DNA of 27,445 nt. It comes from Clostridia bacterium. Its GTDB lineage: Bacteria; Bacillota; Clostridia; Christensenellales; Borkfalkiaceae. Where the stretch lies: NCBI GenBank assembly GCA_017452305.1, contig JAFTMQ010000153.1, positions 1 to 27,445 of the forward strand. Reading direction: 5' to 3'. This document shows, one piece after another, positions 1 to 6,709 of the stretch. Each line of letters starts with the position of its first letter. Positions within the stretch are counted from its first letter, which is position 1. A program made the translations under genes and the position numbers. The notes under the pieces are model-generated. The model did not search any database. It saw only the letters and a program-made list of their open reading frames with translations, and was not told the origin of the DNA.

Positions 1-785
1 AATCCGCCCGTCAACCAAGTTACTAAGAACATGAACAGAAGGAGTAGTAAAGATAAAAACGCGCCGTCATGCCATAAATCGCCCGTGAAATAATCGTCGA
101 TAAGTTTGCCGAGAATCTTTACGTTTTTGTTGGTTAAATAGTTGGAAACGACGTAATTTGTCATCGACGGCAAAAATACCATCGAAACACCGCTCATAAT
201 TCCGCCCTTGGAAAGGGGAAGAGTTACTTTAATAAATGCGTGAACGTTAGAAGAACCTAAATCCTTTGCCGCCTCTAAATAGCTTTTGTCGATTTTGATA
301 ATCGTCGTATAGATGGGCAAAATCATAAAGGGGAGGAAATCGTAAACCATACCGAGAATGGTGTTAAAGATATTCCAATTTGGTTTGTTATACGTGCCAA
401 TCAAAATAAGGAATTCGCGGAGCGCGTTGATACGCAATACGAAGTTTACCCACATAGGCACGATGAATAAAAGAAGGAGTACAGACTTATTTTTTAGCTT
501 GCTGTTCGCAATGATATAGGCAACGGGATATGCAATCAAAAGGCAAACGATTGTGCTCGCAAACGAAACAAACAAGCTTATGCCTATCGTCTTGATTTTA
601 CTTGCAAAATCTTCGGTGAAGAAGATTTTTACGTATTCCCAATCGGGTATGCCTTTATCGTTGAAAAAGGCGTAATAAATAATAATCAACAAGGGCAAAA
701 CCACGAAAAGCGCAAGGAACAATCCGTAGGGGATTGCCAAAAGCTTCCGCGAGAAATGCAGCTTGGGTTTTGCTTTCGTTATCAT
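1..785 (-). CDS. potB: Spermidine/putrescine ABC transporter permease PotB (3' end outside window)
   Basis: Inner-membrane permease subunit of a polyamine importer, partner of the PotA ATPase encoded just upstream. I translated it from the minus strand. It opens MITKAKPKLHFSRKL, a basic cytoplasmic end, followed by a hydrophobic segment (LLAIPYGLFLALFVVLPLL) and several more. An EAA-type cytoplasmic loop, EAAKDLGSSNVHAFIKVTLP followed by LSKGGI, is the ATPase-docking motif of binding-protein-dependent permeases. The stretch PMWVNFVLRINAL is typical of PotB/PotH. The ATG (785-783) overlaps the potA stop as ATGA, indicating translational coupling. About 261 codons are present, so only a short C-terminal part is missing. 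potC and potD would be expected beyond the left edge. The transported polyamine cannot be told from sequence. Confidence 0.92.
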   Translation of the reverse strand, partial: MITKAKPKLHFSRKLLAIPYGLFLALFVVLPLLIIIYYAFFNDKGIPDWEYVKIFFTEDFASKIKTIGISLFVSFASTIVCLLIAYPVAYIIANSKLKNKSVLLLLFIVPMWVNFVLRINALREFLILIGTYNKPNWNIFNTILGMVYDFLPFMILPIYTTIIKIDKSYLEAAKDLGSSNVHAFIKVTLPLSKGGIMSGVSMVFLPSMTNYVVSNYLTNKNVKILGKLIDDYFTGDLWHDGAFLSLLLLLFMFLVTWLTGG

Positions 786-2305
786 TTTTTACCCTCCGCA
801 ACTTTCAAGGATAAACGGATTTTATCTTTAGGGATAATCAAGCTTACAAGGTCGTTTTCATTCCACAAATCCTCGCAAGCAAGCACGTAATCTTCCTCAT
901 TTTCCGTGCGGACGATATAACGATAATACTCGCTCTTGTAAATCAAGGAAATAATGTGCCCTTGCGCGCCGCCTTCGTCGAGGTTATCGCTCATCGTGAT
1001 GTCGTGCAAGCCGACTTCGACGTTGACTTCCGTGCCTGTAAGGTCAAGCTTTTCACCTTTTGCGGTGATAAGATAGCCTTCCTCGTCTAAGTGGCTGCCT
1101 GCATAGAGCTGCGTAACGTCGCACTCAAACTCGCCGTCGCCAAATTCTACCGTGTTACGCTTTGTAATAACGCCCGTGAATTTATTGACGCGGAAAATCT
1201 TTTTCATGACGTGAATGCCGTCGGGGTTAATCACAAGCCCAACCTGTTCGTCAACCTTGGGGGCGACAGTGCTTTGAATTTCGATTTCATATCTACCGCA
1301 CTGTACCAAAATTTGGTAATGAATACCCTTGAATACGACGGAAGTCACTTTGCCTTTAAGCATACCTTCCTCGGGGGATTTGATTTGAATGTCCTCGGGA
1401 CGAACGACAATATCGACGGGCTCGTTGGCTTCAAAGCCACTGTCTAAACAGGTGAAGGGCTTGCCGCAGAAACGGACGTGTCCGTCGGAAACCATAACGC
1501 CCGTAAAAATGTTGCTTTCGCCAATGAAGTCGGCAACGAAGGTGTTTTTCGGTTCATTGTAAATCATCTCGGGTGTGCCGATTTGTTGAATGGTACCGTC
1601 GGACATAACGATGATCGTATCCGACATCGTAAGCGCTTCTTCTTGGTCGTGCGTAACGTAGATGAACGTAATGCCAAGACGTTCGTGCATTGCTTTAAGT
1701 TCAAGCTGCATTTCCTTACGCATTTTAAGGTCCAATGCGCCGAGGGGTTCGTCCAAAAGAAGAATTTCGGGCTCGTTGACGATAGCGCGGGCGATGGCTA
1801 CACGTTGCTGTTGACCGCCGGAAAGGGTGGAAATGCTACGTTTTTCAAAGCCTGCAAGGTCAACGACTTCCAAAGCTTGGCTCACCTTTTCCGTGAGAAC
1901 CTCTTTGGGAAGCTTTTTGTATTTAATCTTCTCGTTGCCCTTTTTATCGACGATAGTGGTGGGGATACGTTTAAGCTTCAAGCCAAAAGCAACGTTTTCA
2001 AAAACGTTCAAGTGGGGGAAGAGAGCGTATTTTTGGAAAACGGTGTTGACGGGCCTGCGGTCGGGCGGAAGATTGCTTATATCCTCGCCGTTCAACAAAA
2101 TTTTACCGCTTGTAGGCAATTCGAAGCCCGCAATCATACGCAGGGTTGTCGTTTTACCGCAGCCCGACGGACCGAGGAAGGTGACAAACTCGCCTTTGCG
2201 CACGTAAAAATTGATATTTTCGACAACGGAAACTCCGTCAAATTCTTTGCAAACGTCAATCAACTCGATGATGTGATTGGATTTTTTCTCTGTTTTGTTT
2301 TCCAT
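782..2305 (-). CDS. potA: Spermidine/putrescine ABC transporter ATP-binding protein PotA, long form
   Basis: Cytoplasmic ATPase that powers polyamine import. Counting from an upstream ATG at 2320: Walker A GPSGCGKT (50-57), Q-loop Q96, signature LSGGQ (166-170), Walker B ILLLDEP (186-192) and H-loop H224. A lysine-rich insert of about 20 residues lies near 118-140. A TOBE domain follows (VVRPEDIQI onward). I prefer the ATG at 2305 (MENKTEKK) because GGGAGA lies 7 nt before it, whereas the ATG at 2320 has no Shine-Dalgarno site. The protein (about 507 aa) is much longer than the usual 350-380 aa; after the first TOBE domain come roughly 130 residues that look like a second TOBE-like module. 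Regulation is probably through the XRE-cupin gene upstream. The stop is TGA. Confidence 0.93.
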   Translation of the reverse strand: MENKTEKKSNHIIELIDVCKEFDGVSVVENINFYVRKGEFVTFLGPSGCGKTTTLRMIAGFELPTSGKILLNGEDISNLPPDRRPVNTVFQKYALFPHLNVFENVAFGLKLKRIPTTIVDKKGNEKIKYKKLPKEVLTEKVSQALEVVDLAGFEKRSISTLSGGQQQRVAIARAIVNEPEILLLDEPLGALDLKMRKEMQLELKAMHERLGITFIYVTHDQEEALTMSDTIIVMSDGTIQQIGTPEMIYNEPKNTFVADFIGESNIFTGVMVSDGHVRFCGKPFTCLDSGFEANEPVDIVVRPEDIQIKSPEEGMLKGKVTSVVFKGIHYQILVQCGRYEIEIQSTVAPKVDEQVGLVINPDGIHVMKKIFRVNKFTGVITKRNTVEFGDGEFECDVTQLYAGSHLDEEGYLITAKGEKLDLTGTEVNVEVGLHDITMSDNLDEGGAQGHIISLIYKSEYYRYIVRTENEEDYVLACEDLWNENDLVSLIIPKDKIRLSLKVAEGKK

Positions 2306-2355
2306 ATGCGTATCTCCCATATTCTATGAATAGACCTTTATAAAATAAGTTAAAA

Positions 2356-2889
2356 TCAAAAGTTGGGCGGGGTAGAAATCCAAAGGAAGCGTGCCTTACC
2401 TTTCCCCTTATTTAAAATATAATGCGGTTTGTTCGCCGGATAGTAAAAAGCTTCGCCTTTTTTACAAATATAATGCTTATTGCCTAAAACTACGGCGATT
2501 TTTCCCTCTAACACGTATCCAAACTCCTCGCCTTCATGGGGGATGTCTTCGGGGGTGGCAACGTCTTCCATAAGCTCGACGGAAACGGGCTCCATCATAT
2601 TTTTTTGCGCGTTGGGAATTAGCCAATTTAGCAACACACCGTCCGCGTTCTTTTCGATGAATTCGTTTTTAGAAAAAACGACCTTTTCTTCCGTTTCCTC
2701 GCGGAAAAACTCGGCGAGGTTACTGCCGAGCGCGGATAAGATATCCGTAAGGGTGGCGATAGAGGGGCTGTTTAAGTTGTTTTCCAATTGAGAAATGTAG
2801 CCCTTTGTTAGCTCGCATCGATCTGCCAATTCTTCCTGCGTCAAGCCTTTTTGGTTGCGCATTCGTTTAATCTTTTTTCCTAAATCCAT
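2356..2889 (-). CDS. XRE-family transcriptional regulator with C-terminal cupin domain
   Basis: Predicted DNA-binding regulator of the adjacent potAB genes (inference from position and architecture). Residues 1-60 form an XRE/HTH_3 domain (KKIKRMRNQKGLTQEELADR, then KGYISQLENNLNSPS, a classic helix-turn-helix). Residues about 105-175 form a cupin_2 barrel with HEGEEFGYVLEGK and KKGEAFYYPANKPHYILN. The same architecture occurs in PuuR-like polyamine regulators, which suggests polyamine or metabolite sensing, but the ligand is not visible in the sequence. The start is supported by AAGGAG six bases before ATG. Only about 50 nt separates this gene from potA, with no terminator seen, so they are probably co-transcribed from the promoter at 3022-3050. 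The two inverted repeats just downstream of that promoter make autoregulation likely. Confidence 0.9.
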   Translation of the reverse strand: MDLGKKIKRMRNQKGLTQEELADRCELTKGYISQLENNLNSPSIATLTDILSALGSNLAEFFREETEEKVVFSKNEFIEKNADGVLLNWLIPNAQKNMMEPVSVELMEDVATPEDIPHEGEEFGYVLEGKIAVVLGNKHYICKKGEAFYYPANKPHYILNKGKGKARFLWISTPPNF

Positions 2890-2974
2890 TTCTACTCCTT
2901 CAACGCAAAACGTGCGTTAAATAGCCGAACAAACACTCGCATTTTACTTTATAAAAGTAGCTTGGTTGGAGTTT

Positions 2975-3009
2975 GTTTAGAATAAACCAAAAGTTTAGCT
3001 AAAATAAAC
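2975..3009 (-). promoter_or_regulatory. Paired GTTTA/TAAAC inverted repeats, candidate operator
   Basis: On the minus strand the two sites read GTTTATTTTAGCTAAAC (3009-2993) and GTTTATTCTAAAC (2987-2975). They share GTTTA and TAAAC arms and their right ends lie 18 and 22 nt apart, roughly two helical turns. They begin just downstream of the -10 box at 3022-3027, covering the expected start of transcription and early leader. This is a natural repressor position, and the XRE-cupin protein encoded next is the obvious candidate. Binding is inferred. Confidence 0.5.
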
Positions 3010-3021
3010 TTTACAAAATTT

Positions 3022-3050
3022 ATTATATGAAAAAATGTAGTATATGTCAA
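3022..3050 (-). promoter_or_regulatory. Sigma-A promoter of the XRE-cupin/pot operon
   Basis: Minus-strand TTGACA (3050-3045), 17-bp spacer, TATAAT (3027-3022): both hexamers match consensus at optimal spacing. Transcription should start near 3015, giving a leader of about 125 nt before the XRE-cupin ATG. A promoter this strong in front of a transporter operon suggests control by repression. Confidence 0.8.
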
Positions 3051-3082
3051 TCATTTGAAAGCAAAAAATTAGGATATTTTAT

Positions 3083-3115
3083 AAAAATAAAAAAGACGCC
3101 TGAAGGACGCCTTTT
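3083..3115 (-). terminator. Second terminator-like hairpin downstream of rpsT
   Basis: In minus-strand RNA, AAAAGGCGUC pairs with GGCGUCUUUU across a five-base loop, using two G-U wobbles, and six U residues follow. In the plus orientation the wobbles become A-C mismatches, so it works only for leftward transcription. It lies beyond the stronger rpsT terminator and would act as a backup. Confidence 0.5.
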
Positions 3116-3146
3116 AGATACGAAAAAAATATTTAAGTAAAACACG

Positions 3147-3175
3147 TAAAAAGGGGTCTACCATTCGGCAGACCC
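3147..3175 (-). terminator. Rho-independent terminator of rpsT
   Basis: Minus-strand GGGTCTGCC, loop GAAT, GGTAGACCC forms a nine-pair stem with one G-U, followed by CTTTTT. It lies 35 nt past the rpsT stop codon. Confidence 0.85.
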
Positions 3176-3209
3176 TCATATTTATAATATGATAAATATC
3201 GTAAAGGGA

Positions 3210-3473
3210 TTAGTTCAAAGCAGCCAATTTCTTAGCCAACTTTGCCTTTCTATTGTTTGCGTTGTTTTTATGGATAACGCCTTTGGTTACTGCGCCGTCG
3301 ATAGCGGATACGGTTTCAGGGAAAAGCTTCGTTGCGGTTTCCTTGTCGCCTGCTTCAACTGCTGCAAGAAATTTCTTGACCTGGGTTTTAAGCGCGGACT
3401 TAATTGCTTTGTTTCTCATGGTCTTCTTTTCGATAACCAAAACTCTTTTTTTAGCGGATTTAATATTAGGCAT
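3210..3473 (-). CDS. rpsT: 30S ribosomal protein S20
   Basis: Primary 16S rRNA-binding protein of the small subunit. The 87-aa product is of normal length, highly basic, and starts MPNIKSAKKRV, with a helical body including TMRNKAIKSALKTQVKKF and a C-terminal IHKNNANNRKAKLAKKL, all characteristic of bacterial S20. AAGGAG lies 7 nt before the ATG. It is a single-gene unit with its own promoter (3526-3554) and a strong terminator (3147-3175). It is transcribed divergently from murI, with about 150 nt between the two starts. Confidence 0.97.
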   Translation of the reverse strand: MPNIKSAKKRVLVIEKKTMRNKAIKSALKTQVKKFLAAVEAGDKETATKLFPETVSAIDGAVTKGVIHKNNANNRKAKLAKKLAALN

Positions 3474-3525
3474 AATGTTCTCCTTATATTTCGAAAAATT
3501 ACTTAATCATTTTATTGCGTAAACT

Positions 3526-3554
3526 ATTTTAACACAATTTTTTTTGATTGTAAA
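3526..3554 (-). promoter_or_regulatory. Promoter of rpsT
   Basis: Minus-strand TTTACA (3554-3549), 17-bp spacer, TAAAAT (3531-3526). The spacer contains an eight-base A run. The predicted start gives a leader of about 45 nt before the rpsT ATG. Confidence 0.7.
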
Positions 3555-3621
3555 CTGTTTTTCAAGGGAAAAACGCGAAAAAGAGGAAATTTTTAAAAAA
3601 ATTTAGCGTTTGGGGTGAAAC

Positions 3622-4521
3622 ATGAAGATAACAAGGGGAGGAATTGCCTTTTTTGACAGCGGAATAGGCGGTTTGACCGTTTTATCCGCTTGCCGTGAAT
3701 ATCTACCCAACGAGCTTTTTTATTATTACGGAGATAATCATCATGCCCCCTACGGAAATCTTCCGCCGAAAAAAATTCGCCGCTACGTTCGTAGAGCTTT
3801 TAACCTTTTTGCGCGTTTAAAGGTTTGCGCGGCGGTAGTGGCTTGCAATACGGCTACTGCGCTCTGCATCGAAGAATTGCGCAAACATTATAGCTTCCCG
3901 ATTATCGGCACGGAGCCCGCCGTATTTGCCGCGGCAAAAATGGGAGGGGAAGTGTTTGTGTTGACCACAAGGGCAACGCACGAGAGCGAACGATTTAAAA
4001 AGCTGTGCAGCGAGGCGAAAAAGAAATATCCGCACGCAACGCTTATTCCAATTTCGTGCGACAGCCTGGCGGGTGAAATTGAAAGACACCTTAACGAGGG
4101 GGGATACGACTTCACGGCGTTTTTGCCGCGCGGTAGCCCCGACGTAGTTGTGCTTGGCTGCACGCACTACATATATATAGAGGAAGAGGTTGAAAAATTT
4201 TATGCTTGCCCCGTTGTGCACGGCAATGGGGGAATAGCCTTTCAACTGCGCAATATCCTTTCAAAAATGGGGAAATTAGCCACGGAGCCGACAAAAAATG
4301 GGAGGGATGGGGAAATTTGTTCCCATTCGACCACTTCTCAAAAAAGAGGAGTATTTTTTCCGCATAAAAGGGCGGCGTATCCCAATAATGCGACAAAAAA
4401 CGGCGAAATTATCTTTCTCGGAAAGTGTAAAGTGGTCAATAAAATACAATACGAACAAATGTTCGTGCATAAAAATCGAGCAAAAATGGCGGTTGGTGGT
4501 CAAAAAGAACAAAAAAATTAA
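3622..4521 (+). CDS. murI: Glutamate racemase
   Basis: Interconverts L- and D-glutamate for the peptidoglycan stem peptide. Signature motifs are present: FDSGIGGLTV (11-20), YGDNHHAPYG (37-45), the first catalytic cysteine in ACNTAT (C75) and the second in GCTHY (C180). At 299 aa it is 30-40 residues longer than usual. The excess lies at about residues 213-255, a hydrophilic stretch (EPTKNGRDGEIC, STTSQKRGVFF, AAYPNNATKNGE) before a normal-looking end (GEIIFLGKCKVVNKIQYEQMF). H200 (VVHGNGG) stands where the family generally has Asp. GGGGTGAAAC lies just before the ATG. Its own promoter is not obvious. The gene precedes the mraZ promoter and feeds the same pathway as murE, murD and murC downstream. 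Confidence 0.92.
   Translation: MKITRGGIAFFDSGIGGLTVLSACREYLPNELFYYYGDNHHAPYGNLPPKKIRRYVRRAFNLFARLKVCAAVVACNTATALCIEELRKHYSFPIIGTEPAVFAAAKMGGEVFVLTTRATHESERFKKLCSEAKKKYPHATLIPISCDSLAGEIERHLNEGGYDFTAFLPRGSPDVVVLGCTHYIYIEEEVEKFYACPVVHGNGGIAFQLRNILSKMGKLATEPTKNGRDGEICSHSTTSQKRGVFFPHKRAAYPNNATKNGEIIFLGKCKVVNKIQYEQMFVHKNRAKMAVGGQKEQKN
4333..4359 (+). other. Terminator-like hairpin inside murI
   Basis: ACTTCTC (4333-4339), six-A loop, GAGGAGT (4346-4352), one A, then six T residues (4354-4359). This has the geometry of a short intrinsic terminator on the coding strand, but lies inside the reading frame in the part coding for the extra murI residues. A second dyad (ATGGGGAA...TTCCCAT) lies just upstream, near 4307-4327. 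Function is unknown; the stem is short and the loop pure A, so it could be chance. Confidence 0.35.
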
Positions 4522-4550
4522 AAAAAATTGAAAAATTTGCTAAAAAACTC

Positions 4551-4579
4551 TTGACAATGGTTAAAAGTGGTTGTATAAT
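4551..4579 (+). promoter_or_regulatory. Sigma-A promoter of mraZ with TGGTT direct repeat in the spacer
   Basis: TTGACA (4551-4556), 17-bp spacer, TATAAT (4574-4579), a full consensus match. The spacer holds TGGTT at 4558-4562 and again at 4568-4572, ten bases apart. MraZ proteins of other bacteria bind short G-rich direct repeats with ten-base periodicity (TGGGN in E. coli; AAAGTG-type in mycoplasmas, compare AAAGTGG at 4564-4570). MraZ autorepression here is therefore plausible but inferred. Confidence 0.8.
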
Positions 4580-4635
4580 AATCCTAAGCATAAAATTACG
4601 CGCGGCAAAGCGACTATGAAGAGGAGGAAAGCGAA

Positions 4636-5061
4636 ATGTTTAAGGGCATGTTCGAACATCAATTAGACGACAAGAACCGTATTCGTATTCCTTCTAAATT
4701 CAAGAAGGAGCTTACGGGTGAAAACGGTGATCGTTCTTACAGCTTTTTTAGAGGTATGAACAATTGCATTTGCGTAATGGCGGATGACGAATTGGACGAT
4801 TTGATTGCAGGTCTTTCCGAAGAAGCAATTTCCGAATCCAACCAAGCGTCGGCGATGTTCTTTAGCAGTATCTTTTCTGCGGAAGAGGACGCGCAGGGCA
4901 GAGTAGTCCTTCCCGCAATGCTTAAAAGAATTGCCGGTATCAAAAAGGATATCATCACCGTCGGGCGCGGCAAACGCTTGGAAATTTGGTCGGCGGAAAA
5001 TTATTACGATTACATTAGCGGCGCGAACTACGACGCTGAACTTAAAAAATTGGGGATTTAA
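4636..5061 (+). CDS. mraZ: Transcriptional regulator MraZ
   Basis: First gene of the dcw cluster; in other bacteria MraZ is a DNA-binding ring-forming protein that controls its own operon. The 141-aa product shows the two tandem SpoVT/AbrB-like repeats: DDKNRIRIPSKFKKEL near residue 10-25 and DAQGRVVLPAMLKR near 85-100, each with the D-x-x-x-R-(V/I)-x-(I/L)-P pattern. The start MFKGMFEHQLDDK is typical. GAGGAGG lies 8 nt before the ATG. Its promoter is at 4551-4579. rsmH begins 3 nt after the stop, so the two are surely co-transcribed. Confidence 0.96.
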   Translation: MFKGMFEHQLDDKNRIRIPSKFKKELTGENGDRSYSFFRGMNNCICVMADDELDDLIAGLSEEAISESNQASAMFFSSIFSAEEDAQGRVVLPAMLKRIAGIKKDIITVGRGKRLEIWSAENYYDYISGANYDAELKKLGI

Positions 5062-5064
5062 GCC

Positions 5065-6003
5065 ATGTTGGAATTTTCGCATAAGCCCGTTATGCTTGAA
5101 GAGTGTATGGAAGGGCTTGCCTTAAAAGACGGCGGCATCTACTTCGACGGAACAGTCGGCGGTGGCGGACATTCCTAGGAGATATTAAAAAGAACGGCGC
5201 CGAGCGGTAGGCTTATCGCAACCGACTTGGACGACGAGGCAATCGCCGCAGCAACCAACCGATTGAGCGAGTTCGACGGCAGATTTCAAATCCACAAATC
5301 CAACTATAAAGACTTTGCCTTAGTGTTCGACAAGGTGGGGATTGATAAATTAGACGGCGCGCTTTTAGATTTTGGCGTTTCCTCCCATCAAATCGACGAT
5401 GAGGAAAGGGGATTTACCTACCGCAAGGCGGACGCGCCCCTCGATATGCGTATGAACACCTCCGCTTATTTGACGGCGGAAATCGTGCTCAATACCTATT
5501 CGGAAGAAGATTTAACAAGAATATTAAAAACGTACGGCGAAGAGACGTTTGCAAAACAAATTGCAAGAAACGTGGTCAAAGCGAGAGCGGAAAAGCCATT
5601 AAAAACTTCGGGCGAATTTGCGGAAATTATCAAGAATAGCATTCCTGCGAAATTCCGTTACGGCGCACCGTGCGAAAGAAAGAGCTTCCAAGCCCTTCGT
5701 ATCGAAGTAAACGGGGAGCTTGAAGGGCTGACCGACTTGGTGCTTTCGCTTACAAGACGGTTGAAAAAGGGCGGCAGAATTGCCATTCTCACCTTCCATT
5801 CGTTGGAAGATATAATTGTGAAAGAGGCGTTTAAATCGTTGGAATCGCCTTGCACCTGCCCGGGGAATTTTCCCGTATGCGTATGCGGGAAAAAGCCCGA
5901 AATTAAGATTATCACCCGCAAACCGATTACGGCAAGCGAGGAAGAGCTTGAAAATAATTCAAGAAGTAAATGCGCGAAATTGCGAATAGCGGAAAAATTA
6001 TAA
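5065..6003 (+). pseudogene. rsmH: 16S rRNA (cytosine-1402-N4)-methyltransferase RsmH, interrupted by in-frame TAG
   Basis: RsmH (MraW) methylates C1402 in the 16S decoding centre using SAM. The frame starts at ATG 5065 (MLEFSHKPVMLEECMEGL), reads the SAM motif FDGTVGGGGHS (27-37), meets TAG at 5176-5178 (codon 38), and continues in the same frame with EILKRTAPSGRLIATDLDD to a TAA at 6003. Later family blocks are intact: DFGVSSHQID, ERGFTYRKADAPLDMRMN, EVNGELEGL, TFHSLED. Without the stop it would be 312 aa, the normal length. As read it gives a 37-residue peptide; reinitiation at TTG 5227 would lack the SAM loop. The stop falls between GGHS and EIL, where family members carry an ordinary residue. 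A single substitution (for example from GAG, TCG, CAG or AAG) explains it. Confidence 0.88.
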
Positions 6004-6064
6004 TCCGCATGGGATATAAGGGTTAAGGAACATTGAGAAAAACAAAGATGGAGGAGTAAGACTT

Positions 6065-6697
6065 ATGGAAATGGTACGCGAAAGAGAATCGATTCAAGTA
6101 GAAAACGTAGAATTGGAAGCACAGCAGCACAACGCCCAAATTAGCGAGCGTTATCGCAGACTTCAAGACGCTTTGGCTGACCAATTTGCTCCCGAAACGT
6201 ACGCCTCCACCTCCACGATGGAAAGAACGACCTCCGCGCCCGTGCAAGAAACGCCCGTGGTAGAGCAAGCGCCCGTTATTGATAACGCACGTCCTACGGC
6301 TTCCGTATTTACGGCGGATAAATTCAACAGTATTGAAATGGGGAATGCTACGCCCACGTTTACGACGGCAATCGCACCTACGTACGTTGCGCCCGTAGTG
6401 GAACAAGCACCAGCAACGGCAATTGAAGTCGGTGTGCAAGCGCAATATTCGCTCAGCCCTCTTGCAAAGGTGGTTATGGCGGCGTTTGGCGTGGTGGTTA
6501 TCGGCATGATGTCGTTGATCGGCGTAAATACTAACCTTATCAATCAGAAAAAGATTAAAATTAAGAATTTGGAAAAGACGAGAGATCAATTGGTTGAACA
6601 GCACGATGAAATTCAAAGACGTATCGAAGCTGCGCAATCGGAAGAAACGATTATGCAATGGGCGCAAGAAGAAGGCTTGATCCCGAGCGGAAACTAA
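6065..6697 (+). CDS. ftsL: FtsL-like septum formation protein with long cytoplasmic N-terminus
   Basis: Bitopic divisome protein that links FtsQ/DivIB to the septal synthase. The 210-aa product has a cytoplasmic region of about 135 residues rich in T, A, P, V and E with repeated APVVEQAP-like blocks, one membrane segment near 136-157 (LAKVVMAAFGVVVIGMMSL), then a heptad-like coiled coil (INQKKIKIKNLEKTRDQLVE) and the end EETIMQWAQEEGLIPSGN. The coil and the final AQ-EGLI pattern are typical of FtsL/DivIC. Typical FtsL proteins are about 100-120 aa, so the N-terminal extension is unusual. GGAGGAG lies 8 nt before the ATG. Identity rests on position between rsmH and ftsI plus topology, since FtsL sequences are weakly conserved. 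Confidence 0.8.
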   Translation: MEMVRERESIQVENVELEAQQHNAQISERYRRLQDALADQFAPETYASTSTMERTTSAPVQETPVVEQAPVIDNARPTASVFTADKFNSIEMGNATPTFTTAIAPTYVAPVVEQAPATAIEVGVQAQYSLSPLAKVVMAAFGVVVIGMMSLIGVNTNLINQKKIKIKNLEKTRDQLVEQHDEIQRRIEAAQSEETIMQWAQEEGLIPSGN

Positions 6698-6709
6698 TAG
6701 GAGATTATT

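Noticed and set aside
1478..2329. 283-codon plus-strand frame opposite potA
   Set aside because: Shadow of a well-conserved ABC ATPase; no Shine-Dalgarno site and no recognisable domain.
3096..3112. GACGCC-TGAAG-GACGCC as a short direct repeat, possible array or attachment site
   Set aside because: Better explained as the two arms of a wobble-paired minus-strand hairpin with a U tract.
4422..4435. Two AAAGTG motifs in the end of murI as additional MraZ sites
   Set aside because: They are 7 bases apart rather than 10, lie in coding sequence, and are over 100 bases upstream of the promoter.
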